Below are positions 13,901 to 23,711 of a stretch of DNA of 64,000 bases, piece after piece. Made by a program: the position numbers and the translations under genes. Under the pieces are notes generated by a model, which worked only from the letters and a program-made list of their open reading frames with translations, was not told the DNA's origin and did no database searches. The first letter of the stretch is position 1, and the number at the start of each line of letters is the position of its first letter. This DNA comes from Eutypella sp. D-1 (lineage: Eukaryota; Ascomycota; Sordariomycetes; Xylariales; Diatrypaceae): positions 2,542,001-2,606,000 of the forward strand of contig JAJTTP010000006.1 of assembly GCA_023313575.1 (NCBI GenBank), given 5' to 3'.

Positions 13901-14312
13901 ATGTGCCAACATAGAGGTAACGAGTACGATATAATGCCCGCTGAGCATTTGTCATGCCAGCTCCAACAGTACGAGGCTGACATTTCGCGTAGGTAAACAT
14001 ATGTCTTTGGCTTTCTTGCTGTATTGAGTTATGGACTGAATGATCATTTGGGGCCAAGACATCCACCGTAGCGTGTTTGGCGGTACATTGCGGCTCGATG
14101 GAGCGGATGGATGGTTCGTAATTTGAAGTAGGATCGCTTGTCAATCCGCCAACAGACGGAGTGTATCCGGTAGCCTCCATCCTAGGCAGTGGCAACTGGG
14201 CAATTATTTCCTGCATAATATTATTTACGTTAGAGTAAAGTATTCTTTCAAATTTGATTTGGAGAATTGAATAATAATTACCTAAGAATCCCTTCCTCAT
14301 AGGAAACGTCAC
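10947..14312 (-). CDS. Orphan 1121-residue protein, intronless, unassigned
   Basis: This is a single uninterrupted frame of 1121 codons, the longest in the window. In-frame Met33 (codon at 14214-14216) and Met45 are alternative starts, and the first 32 residues look untidy, so translation may begin at Met33. I do not recognise a family. Visible features are a mostly globular N-terminal two-thirds without membrane spans or low complexity, a basic stretch at about residues 641-670 (KRE..., then NKNKRK and EKRQK) resembling a bipartite nuclear localisation signal, and three consecutive copies of a motif of about 38 residues at about 754-862. A further globular, Leu-rich C-terminal domain follows. 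Base composition looks more AT-rich than the neighbouring GC-rich exons, and there are no introns in an intron-rich neighbourhood. Both facts fit an acquired gene, for example an endogenised mycovirus or mobile-element protein, but also a lineage-specific host gene. The intact frame argues against repeat-induced decay. Function is unknown. Confidence 0.75.
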   Translation of the reverse strand: MTFPMRKGFLGNYYSILQIKFERILYSNVNNIMQEIIAQLPLPRMEATGYTPSVGGLTSDPTSNYEPSIRSIEPQCTAKHATVDVLAPNDHSVHNSIQQESQRHMFTYAKCQPRTVGAGMTNAQRALYRTRYLYVGTLLDGLSPAFLRKSKAASGDDLVKDVPLNNQIGFKSDWIQVPAFSGLPHMKFCFIPNITMMRPQSLSFFKRKINNPTLQDFSDMDRGNQINLMTGARLSPDHGIEKAIAERDKDRPVSYKTLYARHVFSKDPVPDAIRFHLKTKNKDVPFSVLPAFSSEVIKAAYAQETLMGLIDDFRRKFPTDVFNHGVLILAALTYTWIKSLSVKKTSEKFKCSADPPDIGMADIGTFLGYFEFLLSRTEYTRLAFHPNALRFCDAACSTDEFYKRPTFRGSIKESEFLSAMEKLKKVVNIEPICGYAPCDLKGSEIDPFKEGRLDDLKPFKPSERSGFKSHRSAITATIHLIGDVRDLGLSSYAHDPEAPCFKILTNSKLEDWYTTVECKSPSLLDIERDAEASWSLSYPAWNDSYYIVDGEHKVDALSVSYRQAFGSGGNDHDKIHDKIYGEMQRLGQPRNSWTSSILHKINESKPIIQEELLQLRRQPIGFQLEWDYESGMTVMANQVPKREMEDDAGYVNKNKRKASDAGDQFEKRQKSSIGGVLTSDKYHELTASTRGLPALAQCTLPPLIQRKGKTDSLTQMEGRLIGNKESYIIADQDFTPTATDGYDQDGHFRKQGYIPIAKVKELLEKLGVQIGTDVEWLDDSRPPRILRTVRNEEKHDFRELFAKQGLEEGKHFEIGPDDKPSKASKLNLLEQYDFRKLLTDLGFKEGEVFKIDKDGTPSHIGGTRRRLFSGELEVRSSICLHRFIAGGISNMPLALKTATRSKYYVPSNAIISALSATWKYFHVAYTRVMESLIDIMEHIHSSMDANLKVSREESSTMEKRFESIYGQQETKTLFGDDWASEFTKLAGKPRRIRRQGLQAIFNNLLPLADYMLILTLFGARFRALFDNMDDIPSQHLLGEGVFSPSTFDKLRRIIVSLGDDNSGLELDIDQLDNIRVKTAPRLLLNVVGPEEAKVVLDNKHPICQIIAPDVLRGILTKGSLG
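11727..12053 (-). repeat. Three tandem ~38-residue protein repeats in orphan ORF
   Basis: The repeats are coded within the orphan ORF, residues about 754-862. Copies 2 and 3 are clearest: each has DFR-(E/K)-L, a Gly at the turn (QGLEEG / LGFKEG), then HFEIGPDDKPS or VFKIDKDGTPS. Copy 1 (KVKELLEKLGVQIGTDVEWL) is more diverged. The pattern suggests a small helix-turn-strand unit repeated in tandem. I cannot name it. Confidence 0.6.
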
Positions 14313-15839
14313 GCGAGATACGATTGAGCCTTACATACCTGATACACTATGATCAGGCTGCAGATTCAACAAGTGAGTCAACATGTGTATGCGTATGTTA
14401 TTATCTTGGAGATGATGAGACATATATGGCTAGGTTGGAGGACGTGGTGTGTGAGGTAAACGTCGATTCGGCGATGTTTAAAAAGTGAGAGCTCGAGGGT
14501 AGGAGGAAGATATCAATTTAACCGGAAAGGCAATGCTGTGACAAAATGTCTAGCAGGCCTAGGAAAACTATTAACTAGGACTTCAATGTGAAATACGATG
14601 ACGCTCTGATAGGGCATTCGGATCTTGGAAACTAGGATGGGCGGTTGAAGGTAAAAGTGTTTGATGGCAAGATAGATACCTAGGTAGGTAGGGGGCGGGA
14701 AGAAGTTTTTCAAGGAAAGGTAAACTGCTTGAAGTAAAGGATGGTCGAAGTGAGGAAGAAAGGCTTTTTAAGAGGAAAATAGCCTGGGAATATTGTTTTG
14801 AAGGGAAGGAAGCCTTAGGAAGGTACTGCCTGCGATGATAGACACGGAGCTTACGGGAAGTAGCGGCCATACCTACCTAGGGAGGTACTACAAGCTACCG
14901 TAGATGCAATGACTTTTCTTTACACCTTATAACTTGATCCATCTGCGAGTATGTACGGCTACTAGGTAAATATACTATATGCGACGGCACCTTGTAGGCA
15001 ACCACCAGCTCGTTGATATCGTAGTAGGAGCTGTCACGACACGGGACGGTGGGCCAGGTAGCCAATCTTCTCGGATGATGAACCTCGACCTCGATGAAAT
15101 TGTTATCCTACCGATTCAAGAAGTTGAATTACTAAGAATCTGAACAACTATGACCGTACTATGCGAATTGCTCCTACCTACCCAGATGACAGCTTGTTAA
15201 CCTCTTGAACCGAATTCTACGTTCTCGATGTTAGTAAGGGGTAGGTTGTCTTGGCTAACCGGAGAGCCTCACAATTAAGCTCACAGGAGTAATAAGTGGA
15301 TCTATATACATAAGGGGGGAGGTACACACTTATGTACTTATGTACCTACCTTCCGATAGATAATTACCCCACTAACTGAACTTCTACCACACTGTCGGAC
15401 AGGCTGGACAGGACATTTCACTTCTAGGGATTCCAAGGAAAGTTCCAGGTTGCATCACTTTACCACATATCAATCAAATTCCGCCGCCTTGAACTTTTTC
15501 ACCCATTATCGTGATCATGAAACTCCTAGTTTCGAAGACGAATCAATATATTATTAACGTTTACAGTGTTTAAGTGGCTCCGACTTCTTTCCTCAATAAG
15601 CGAATCTACGTTACGTTATACCTGACCGACCTGCGACCTACGACTCGACCCGTGACCCGTCTTCTACGAATATCGAATCACCATTAGTTACCTAACTACC
15701 AGGTACTACCAAATATCACCACTATCCACTTGGGCACCTCACTCGACCCCGCCCCCTCTACGCCCATAAACGCCCACCACTCCTACCCACTACCACTACC
15801 ACTACCATCTACGAAAGCATTTTCCCGTCCGTAGGCAAC
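14313..15839. other. Intergenic, upstream of GET4 and of the orphan ORF
   Basis: This 1.5-kb divergent spacer contains several TACCTAGGTAGG-type words near 14680 and 14880. Short CCACTAC/CACTACC tandem runs lie at about 15780-15810, immediately before the GET4 start. The 95-codon minus-strand frame at 14583-14870 has a skewed composition and no supporting features. Confidence 0.5.
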
Positions 15840-16943
15840 ATGAGTACCAAGGGCGACAAAATCGAGAAGATCATCGCGCGCCTGCAACAGCGGATCGGCG
15901 AGGGGCAGTTCTACGAAGCGCAGCAGCAGACCCGGGTCGTAGCCGCCCGCTACACCAAGGCCGCGAACTGGCCCGCCGCCATCGATATCCTCTACAATGT
16001 CGCGCAGTCCTTGCTTAAAGCGGGGCAGGGCGGTAGCGGTGGTGACCTGTGCGTCCTGCTGGTCGACACCTACAAGCAGGCCGAGCTCGAGCCCGACTCT
16101 GCGAGCAAGGGCAAGCTGTTAGCGTGTCTACGTCTGTTCGGCCCCGGTGAGCCCACAAGGAAGAAGTACATCGGGGAGATGATATCGTAAGTCAGAGAGC
16201 TTCGCGCAATATTCGGTTCTACGTCCATCCTGTTACCGGACATGAACATTGACAGGCTCGATAGGTGGTCGTCTAAATATGGAGAGTACCCGGCCGGCGA
16301 TCCCGAGCTCCATCATGTCGCGGGGTCGATCTACGCAGAGGAACACGAGGCATACGATGCGGAAAGACACCTGATATTAGGTACTAGGGACTCCGCCGAG
16401 GTCCTAGCTCGGCTCGAGTACGAGTGGTTTAAGGAGGACGACTCCCACACGGCAGCCCTGTACGCTGGCCGAGCTATCCTACCATATCTGCTCACCGCCA
16501 ACCTACGTGCCGCCAACACCTGCTACCGCGCCTTCACCAGCGCTCTCATCCGGGACAGACAGGACCAGCTGGGAACGCAGGACGTGAGCAGCAGTACCGC
16601 CGACATCCGCGTATTCCCCAGCATACCCCTGCTCAACTTCCTCGGCCTGCTCCTGCTCGCGGTCCAGAGGGGCGCCGCGGAGCTCTACCGGCAACTGGTG
16701 ACCAAGTATGCCACCAACCTCCGGGAGGTTGAGTCATGGCAGGAGCCCCTGGATATGATCGCCGAGATGTACTTCGGCATCACGAAGCCGCGCCAGAGCA
16801 ACCCGCTCATGGACATAATGAGCGGCTTCTTCGGCGGCGCCGGTGGTGGCGGTGGTGGTGGTGCGCCGGCTAGCGGGGGGGCCAGGCGGTCGGCTTTGCA
16901 GAGCCCGTCGGCGTCTATGCCGGCGGCTGAGGGCTTGGACTAG
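15840..16943 (+). CDS. get4: GET4 homologue, tail-anchored protein targeting
   Basis: Two exons, 15840-16186 and 16256-16943, are joined through a GTAAGT donor and a GACAG acceptor in phase, giving 344 residues. GET4 forms a cytosolic complex with GET5 that hands tail-anchored membrane proteins from SGT2 to GET3 for insertion into the ER. The sequence shows the family's all-helical (TPR-like) layout: the GQFYEAQQQ / AARYTKAANW opening, LLVDTYKQAE, then WSSKYGEYPAGDPELHHVAG, which is strongly diagnostic, then IPLLNFLGLLLLAVQRGA and the late MYFGITKPRQSNPLMDIM block. A Gly-rich run (about residues 305-320) and an Ala/Ser tail end the protein. The first ATG follows a CT/CA-rich leader with no obvious competitor. 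Confidence 0.94.
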
Positions 16944-17106
16944 ATAGACCGCGACGCATCCTTCTATTTCTCTCCTCCCGAGACGGGACCCGCCATCCAT
17001 AGCTAGATACCCTACGTAACCATCGAGCGGCCGGGCCGAAGTATCGTAATAGAAGGTAGCCAAGCCCAAGAGAAACTTGCATTGTCGTCGTAGGCGATTC
17101 CCCCAC

Positions 17107-17991
17107 TCATTGCGTCCGTGGCGGTGGTTCTTCCGGTTCGAACATCCAGTTGTCCTCGGCCAGCGCGGCTACTTGCGCCCTCATGCTGGCCTTGAGTACG
17201 TCCATGACCTCTGTGTAGATAAGGTTAGACTAGATTTAGTCTGCATTCGTGGGGGAGGATGAAGAAAGGGGGGGGGGGAACCCGTCCATACCTTCGGGTT
17301 GCGCATGCGTCCGGCTGTGGTTCACCTGATGATGCCTAACCACCTCAGCGAGCCTGTGCCGTTCCCCTGCAGTCTACACATCAGTCAAATCCATCCGTGT
17401 AAAAAAGAACTACCCGCGCCAGTATTTTTTTCCCTCTTCCGGCGCAGATGCGCATTGTAATAAGGTAGCGAGGGAGGGGTGCTCACGCGCGTTCTCTTGG
17501 GCCTCGTCAAGGCCGCCGGCTCCACCACCGGGCCCTTCATCAGCCCCGTCGTCGAAGGGCGGCGTGGGCGGGTTGCCGACCTCGAACTCGCCGTTGCGGT
17601 CACGCACGACGATTTCCGATGAGTTCCTGTTGCTGTTGCCATTGCCGTTCCCGTTGCTGATACCGCGTCTGCCGCCACCGATGCCTACACCGAAACCGCC
17701 ATCGTCGTTGTCGGAGAGCACGTCGACGTCGGCGTCGAGGCGCAGGGTCTCGGCCGACGTCGACGCCGTGGACACCGCCCCTATCCCCGTCGTCGCGGCG
17801 GGGGCGTGGGCATGATGGTTCGAGTTCGCGTTCGCGTTCGAGGCTATCGGGGGGGTCGGCCGTCGACTCAGTAGCTGGTGCTGGAATAGGTTCCGCCGCA
17901 CCCCGGCCGTGTTCGCCGCCGCTGCCGCCGCCGCGCGCGCGCCCCTCGCCGGGCCCGGTCGGATGACCTGCGGCGGCGCGCGGTCGGACAT
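17107..17991 (-). CDS. Unassigned 227-residue protein, three exons
   Basis: Exons are 17991-17487, 17366-17292 and 17210-17107. Both joins keep frame (GTGAGC donor/CAG acceptor, GTATGG donor/CAG acceptor). The first exon is low-complexity: an Ala/Arg-rich start, a RRNLFQHQLL patch, then Asn/Gly/Ser repeats and an acidic Gly-rich stretch. The last two exons are much more protein-like: a helix around ERHRLAEVVRHHQVNHSRT, then VMDVLKASMRAQVAALAEDNWMFEPE, ending PPPRTQ. This C-terminal pattern looks conserved, but I cannot name the family. Intron 2 contains an 11-G run. It is convergent with GET4 (163 bases between stops) and divergent from RAI1. Confidence 0.7.
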
Positions 17992-18657
17992 CGGTTTCGT
18001 GGGTCCCCCTTTTTCTCTCTTCTTCTTTGTTGCTCGTAAGGGAAGCTAGGGTTTTCGTGTAGAGTTGCTGATTTAAGTATATTTAACCAAAAAGATACCA
18101 GAATTCAAACGAGGGTGCGTGCGGATTAATTGATATGTGCATATATATACAGAGAGAGAGAGAGTTGTTGATGTTGGATTTGTCTGGATGCGATTTGGAG
18201 CTTCCACTAGATACATATGTACTAGGTAGAGCTCTATGAAGTACCTGGGTGGTTTGGATTGTATACATACATACACTACATACAGGAGGGATCTGTGCTC
18301 AACGGCTATGTAGCGGTCTTCTAGGGGTTTATGTGGAGCAGATCAACTAACCAATGGCCGCTAAGTACATCCAGGAAAGCTTCGAGCTCGGGATCCTGAC
18401 TACTTGTAACTATGAATAACTACTACCACCGCCATCACTACTAACTACTGCCTATGTGCCTTGCATCAACTTGACCTTTTTGACCCTAAATTGGGTACTT
18501 CTATATGAAATTGGGCAATCGCCTCGTATACCAGAGGAAACGATCTCTGAATCAACCATCCCCAGCACAGGTTTTAGTCAGGTGGTTAACTGGAAATCCC
18601 GTCGCGTCTCCCAACACACCAATTCCCAAATGCGCGACGACCCTCCAGATCGTCACG
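17992..18657. promoter_or_regulatory. Shared divergent upstream region
   Basis: This 666-base spacer separates the starts of the minus-strand unassigned gene and plus-strand RAI1, so it should contain both promoters. It holds an AG microsatellite (18151-18164), an ATATATA tract just before it, and a TACATACATACACTACATAC stretch near 18262. I could not assign any defined factor-binding site. Confidence 0.45.
18151..18164. repeat. (AG)7 microsatellite
   Basis: Seven uninterrupted AG units follow an AT dinucleotide tract in the divergent spacer upstream of RAI1. Confidence 0.9.
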
Positions 18658-20425
18658 ATGCCGGGTACTTTTAACATCCAACCCACCAACCGCTTCAGCG
18701 GTGCGAGTCAGCCGGTGAAGAGACCTAAGGTAAGAAGAGGGAAAGGACCCCCTTGCTTAGCACCCCCTCCCAATTATACTGGCATGGGAAGAATCCGCAT
18801 TGAATAGGAGTCGAAAACAGGAGATAGCCTGCTTTTCGTACGACAGCAAGCACGAGTTCCGCCTGGACGACTCGTCACTGCAGTGGTATTACCCCCCTGA
18901 ATTAGGGGCGGACCTGTCGAAGGGCTTCGACAAGTTCGACAAGCACGACGATTCGGCGGACGAGCACCTCGTCAGTCTGCTGAAGACCATCAAGGCGCAC
19001 GAGGAGGAGGAGGGCAAGAAGATCGATGCCCAGGTCGTCACCTGGCGCGGGATGATGACCAAAGTAAGTTGATCACGGCCCTTGTGTATGATAGGATAAT
19101 GAATATACTAACGGTCACCAGATCATGTCTGCACCGTTCGAGGACAGGGACGGGTGCGTTACCTGCCTAGGCACCGAGGCGTTCTGTTGTCCGTCATTCG
19201 ACTGACCGGTTACTAGCTTCGAGATGAATGCTACTCTCTATCAAGTGCGCGCCTGAAAAAAAACCTAAACCCGTACTTTTTAGGGGACACGCTTAACTAA
19301 TATCTTGCAAAAGGACTCCATGTATGGATAAATCTCACCCGAGACATGCAACGACCACGAAGCTGATTTGTTTTGGCGGCGCGCCCGCAGTTTCATCGAG
19401 GAGAACCACGCCTACAAGCAGGCGTCGAAGCAGGAACAGCAGCGGCAGCAGCAGGGCCGGAGGGGACAACAGTTCTCGCCTGAGCTCATGACTTACTGGG
19501 GTAAGCGGATATTCGTCCCGCTGCCGCTATGCAATTGGTTATTGACTAGGTGGTGGTCTAATTGTAGGTTACAAATTCGAGACCCTAAGTTGCCTGCCCA
19601 GACCCTGGGGCGAGGTGACGCGAGAGTATATCGAGAACAGAGACAATGAGGTCGTCAGTAATAAGGCACAGTATTGCTCCGTCGTCCGCACGGGGATCGG
19701 CAATACTGTCTTATGTCTCGGAGGCGAGGTAGACGCCAGTAAGTCCACTCCCCCACCTCCGGGTACTGACCCCTTGACATCGGAAATTGCAAGACACTCA
19801 CACCCACGGCCCGGCCCGTTCCGGTCCGGGCGGGACGGGGACACGCAGTATGGGACTCAAAGCCGGCGGAGAAGGGTGCGGCGACGAACTGGGTGGAGCT
19901 GAAGACGAGCGCGGAGATCCGGGACGAGCGGGGAATGCACGGGTTCGAGCGCAAGCTGATGCGGTTCTGGATCCAGTCGCATCTGCTGGGCGTGCCCAAG
20001 ATCGTCGTCGGCTTCCGCTCCCAGGCCGGCGTCCTCACCAAGCTCGAGGAGATCCAGACCGCCTCGATCCCCCAGACCGCCCAGAAGCGCGGCGTCCGCA
20101 GCTGGGACGCCGCCGTCTGCATTAATTTTGCCGCCGCGTTTCTCGAATGTAGGTCCCCCCCCTTCCCTAGCAGGGTGACTACCCACCCCCCCTTTTCTTC
20201 TTACTGTCTATCTACTTAACCTCCACGGGGACATTAATGTAAAACACAGGGCTGCGACAGACTATCAACGACGAAGGCGTGTGGAGGATCAGGAGGCGGC
20301 CACGCTCCCATACCATCGAGGTCTTCAAGGTGGAAGAGGTCGGTCACGGCGATGTCTTGACCGACGAGTTTATCAACTGGCGCATCAAGCTCGGTCTCAA
20401 AGAAAGCGCCACGGATTCTTCTTAA
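18658..20425 (+). CDS. rai1: RAI1/DXO-family decapping nuclease
   Basis: Nine exons: 18658-18729, 18821-19063, 19122-19153, 19217-19244, 19314-19321, 19391-19500, 19568-19738, 19849-20148 and 20250-20425, giving 379 residues with every junction in phase. The fifth exon is only 8 bases (GACTCCAT) and is needed to read through YQDSIFIEENH; skipping it breaks the frame. RAI1 partners the 5'-3' exonuclease RAT1 in the nucleus and removes defective or incomplete caps from RNA. Family marks are the opening FNIQP..RF, FSYDSKHEF, YYPPELG, WRGMMTKIM, TYWGYKFE (Glu169), the acidic pair in GGEVDA (Glu218, Asp220) and WVELK (Glu238, Lys240), which together match the metal-binding and catalytic residues of the family. 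GFR and FINWRIKLGL complete the C-terminus. It is convergent with the hydrolase gene, 273 bases between stops. Confidence 0.95.
19314..19321 (+). other. rai1: 8-base micro-exon of RAI1
   Basis: The bases GACTCCAT lie between an acceptor ending AAAAG, preceded by a TTAACTAAT branch-like site, and a GTATGG donor. Inserting them converts the join from out of phase to YQ-DSI-FIEEN, which fits the family. The flanking introns are 69 bases each. Confidence 0.85.
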
Positions 20426-20698
20426 GCTGACGATTGCTGTATCTGGGCGAAAATCCTGTTTCCATTCCCCCGAGGTTTGAAAAAGGGGTATTGTGTTTGA
20501 ATTTCTTCTTTTATTTATTTATTTTAATCGTGAGACCGAGGTTTTATATTCCTCTAGATACCCAACAATTGACGATTAATTAATTCTATGACCTGGTTTT
20601 GTTCCGTAGTATATGTACACAGTGAGGGGTATGCTCTAACTATTCAGGTATAATATAATAACCCTCTATTCAATCTAAATGAACCACGAACCCTCCTC

Positions 20699-22323
20699 CT
20701 ATTCTGGACTGGCGTACATCTTCCGTCGCATGGGGTCGAAATTCGTCTGGGAGGTCCCTAGTTCCGGGCCTCCCGTCGCTTCCCCACCTATGCTGTCGAG
20801 CTCTACCTCGAAGGCCATATGGTTAAGGAAATTGGAGACCTGCGATCGCGTCAGTACTTTTACTTTTCCGAAAAGCATACGTCGGGTACATAGGTTTGGG
20901 GAGGCGGTTGGTTGTAACATACTGGCTTGCTGTGCCAACGACCGCCGCCGACCTCGAACCAGCCGAGGTGGCCGCCGAGGGAGGTGGTGCAGAGGACGGT
21001 GTAGGGGTTCTGGCGGGCCTCGGGGTAGGGCAGGGCCCAGCGGGAGGCGATGGGATCGTCGGCGGCGTTGAGGGCCAGCAGGGGCACGCGCACCGCCAGC
21101 AGCGAGTCCACACTCGACGCGTCCCGGTAGTACGCCTCCTCCGTCGGGTACCCCCACGTCGGGCACTGGTACGCCCGGTCGAACTCGTACAGGTACGTCA
21201 GCCGCGTCAGCGACTCATAGTCGATCGCGGTGTACCGCTCGATCTCCTCCTTGTGGTTCGCTGAGAGCCGCCGCATCGCCGCTGTGTGGTGGGAGAGCAG
21301 CAAGTTAGTGGGTTGCCGTTAGATACTTTTCCACCATTTCTTTTGGTTGATGTGTGTGGGAGGCGTGGGAGTATAGGTACACTGGGGATTTGTTCAGGGA
21401 GATAACTCACTGCCGAGAACCCGCTGATAGACATGGAGCCCTATGAAAGACCTCCTAAGATCCTTGCTCGAGACCTCGAGGTTCCACGGATTTGCGCAGA
21501 CGACCGCCGCCTTGAGCTGGCACGCTGCTCCTTCCTCGCCGAGGTACTATGTTATCGCGAGACGCGTTCCGTCAGCTACATAAGTCTAACCCACGTACTT
21601 GAAACTTCAAAAGGGGTTGTTCCGCAGCCCCCACCGGACACTCACGTTGGTCAGGATGCAGGCGCCGAGGGAGAAGCCGACGCCGAACAGGGGCCGGTTG
21701 GGGTATTTGGCCCGCAGCCACCGGACGACCTGGCGGACGTCCCAGGTCGCGCGCGCGTTGTACAGGATGCCGGTGGTGATCTTGCTCCGGGCGCAGCCGC
21801 GGGAGTTGACGACGCAGCCCTCCCACCGCCCGCTCTCGAGCAGCGGCGTGATCGCGTGCCGCAGGTACACCTCGTGCGAGCCACCCGACAGCCCGTGCAG
21901 CACCACGAGCATGGGCCGCGCGTCGTCGGAGCCCATGGCCTCCAGCTCGTCCTCGGTAAAGTACGCCGTGCGCGGCGGCAGCGAGGGGTCCTGCGCCTTT
22001 TCCTCCTCGACCCCCGAAGTCTGAGGCTCCGACACCACGAAGTCGACGGCAAAGCTGCCGTGGAACTCGCGATGCTCGGCCTCGAAGATCCGGCGCCGGT
22101 AGTGCACTGGTGGTGCGGCGGCGGCCCAGGGCGCCGCCGTCCACATCGTCTGTGCGTGCCCGTTGAAGAGTAGCGGGTTCAGCTGGCACGGCGGCACCGT
22201 CTCCTTGCAGATCTCGAGCAAGCTGCTCGCGCGCGTCGCCCCGTCCTTCTTCCCCTTGACCCGGAGGGGCAGGGAGTCCGGGGCGGTCGCGAACTCGATC
22301 TTCGCCCGGCCTAGCCAGTCCAT
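20699..22323 (-). CDS. YheT/EHT1-type alpha/beta hydrolase
   Basis: Four exons, 22323-21646, 21546-21411, 21281-20923 and 20839-20699, join in phase (GTGAGT, GTGAGT, GTATGT donors) to give 437 residues. The family includes yeast EHT1/EEB1/YMR210W, which act as medium-chain acyl transferases or esterases; the substrate here is inferred only. Seen in the sequence are NPLLFNGHAQTMW, the oxyanion segment LVVLHGLSGGSHE, RGCARSK, the nucleophile elbow GFSLG with Ser218, ANPWNLEVSS, the acid Asp346/347 in NAADDP and the base His376 in GGHLGW, so the triad is complete. The start at 22323 (MDWLGRAK) is preferred by family resemblance; an in-frame ATG at 22389 would add 22 residues. GC-rich exon 1 produces several long spurious frames on both strands. 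Confidence 0.92.
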
Positions 22324-23711
22324 GGCGGCGGCGGTTCTCTTTAGGATTGCTATTGCTCGATTTGTAAGAATTTGGGCGGGACGGCCCATATAACGATGTG
22401 TACGATCCTGCTTTGCACTTCGTAGGAATTCCCACGTGAGTGTAGCAAGCTATTGCACCGCTAGGAGGAAGTCTACGTGTAAACAAGAACTTAAAACTAA
22501 GACAAGAGATCGAAGACCGCGCTGTCTAAAGTTCCTCACCTCTATGAGCAATCAAAGTCCTTAACTGGGTTGAAAACCAAAAGGAAGATTTAAAAAACGA
22601 AGAAGAAAAAAACCACATGAGACAGCCAATTCAGGAACCATGAGAGCCCACCCCACTTACCGAGGCTCCCAGGGAGCACTGTTACGTAGAGCTACTGCAT
22701 GTACTCAAGGTAACGAATGACGGACACATATACAATTGCGGTCTGGTCTTTCAACAGCTTGATACATGTTAGTATGATATGAGGCTCAAAACTAGTTGCA
22801 CTAGTAATCAGTATCGGGTTGTTGCTATAATGGCAAACCTGAGTTCTAGAAGAATTCTGGTTGGTTTTAAGATGTCCGGTTATCTATCGTGCATGTATAA
22901 CACAGATACTCTGACTGTTATAGACTAACTACATTTTTCTGATAACTTCTCCAGTTAAGTCTACCCAATATAAATCCCTACCTAGATATGTCTACTAGGA
23001 AGAACAAAAGCTCAATATCTCTTACCCGCTTAGGTGCTTGTTTTTCAATACACTACAGACCGAGAGACGGACCGAGAGACGGGCAGACTGGTGATTCCAG
23101 CTTTGTACATAATGAAATCCATGGATAGGAGAGGTCGGATCGGAAGACTTTAGGACCGGATACCGGACCTGATGTAGAAAGATCCATACCTACCTCCCGC
23201 CTACTGTACATATACCCGACATAGCTGCAACCTGGAAGGCTGGAATCCAGCTGGGCCCACCTGGCACAAGTCTGGATATGTCTACTATGTACCTCCTAGG
23301 TGACCTTGGAAGTAGGTAACCTTAAATAAGTACCTACTTTAAACATTGAACCTTTCAGGTACCTACAGTAGGTACCTAAGGGCAAGGATGTAGGCAGTTG
23401 CGCCGCGAAACTCTACATGACGTACCATACCTTGATGTATGGTTGGATAGGTACCTAAGTACCTAGGTAGGTGGAACAAATACATAACACCATAACCTTG
23501 AAACCCCGTCGAATCGAATTTCAATACATAATCACTACAACCTTTAAAACGTTCGAACGCAGGCGTGCACGGCCTTCCAAACGACGACGACAAACGGCAT
23601 ACGAGGACACGCGACCGAACAAAGCGAGTAGAGTCGAACGCGCATTATTGATTGATTGAGTTGGATGGTCAAAGTGGGATGTCGAATAGTAGAGATTGAG
23701 ATGATGAAATT
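22324..23711. other. Divergent intergenic region with palindromic words
   Basis: About 1.4 kb separates the starts of the hydrolase and MAU2. The MAU2-proximal part (23280-23480) is densely packed with GGTACCTA / CCTAGGTAGG words, including a perfect inverted repeat at 23357-23377. No ORF with coding character was found. Confidence 0.6.
23357..23377. repeat. Inverted repeat, 10-base arms
   Basis: Arms AGGTACCTAC and GTAGGTACCT are exact reverse complements around a single A. Further GGTACCTA and CCTAGGTAGG words lie within 100 bases on both sides. It could form a short hairpin; its role is unknown. Confidence 0.85.

Noticed and set aside
10947..14312. Retroposed gene as the origin of the intronless ORF
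   Set aside because: No poly(A)/poly(T) remnant next to the 3' end and no flanking direct repeat noticed; not excluded but unsupported.
14583..14870. 95-codon minus-strand frame starting MAATSRKLRVYH
   Set aside because: Lies in purine-rich intergenic DNA, has a skewed Ser/Leu/Pro composition, no splice partner and no recognisable family.
21572..22486. 304-codon minus-strand frame and a 246-codon plus-strand frame (21433-22173) over the hydrolase gene
   Set aside because: Both are alternative-frame shadows of GC-rich exon 1 of the YheT/EHT1-type gene; their Arg/Ala/Gly-rich composition has no family features.
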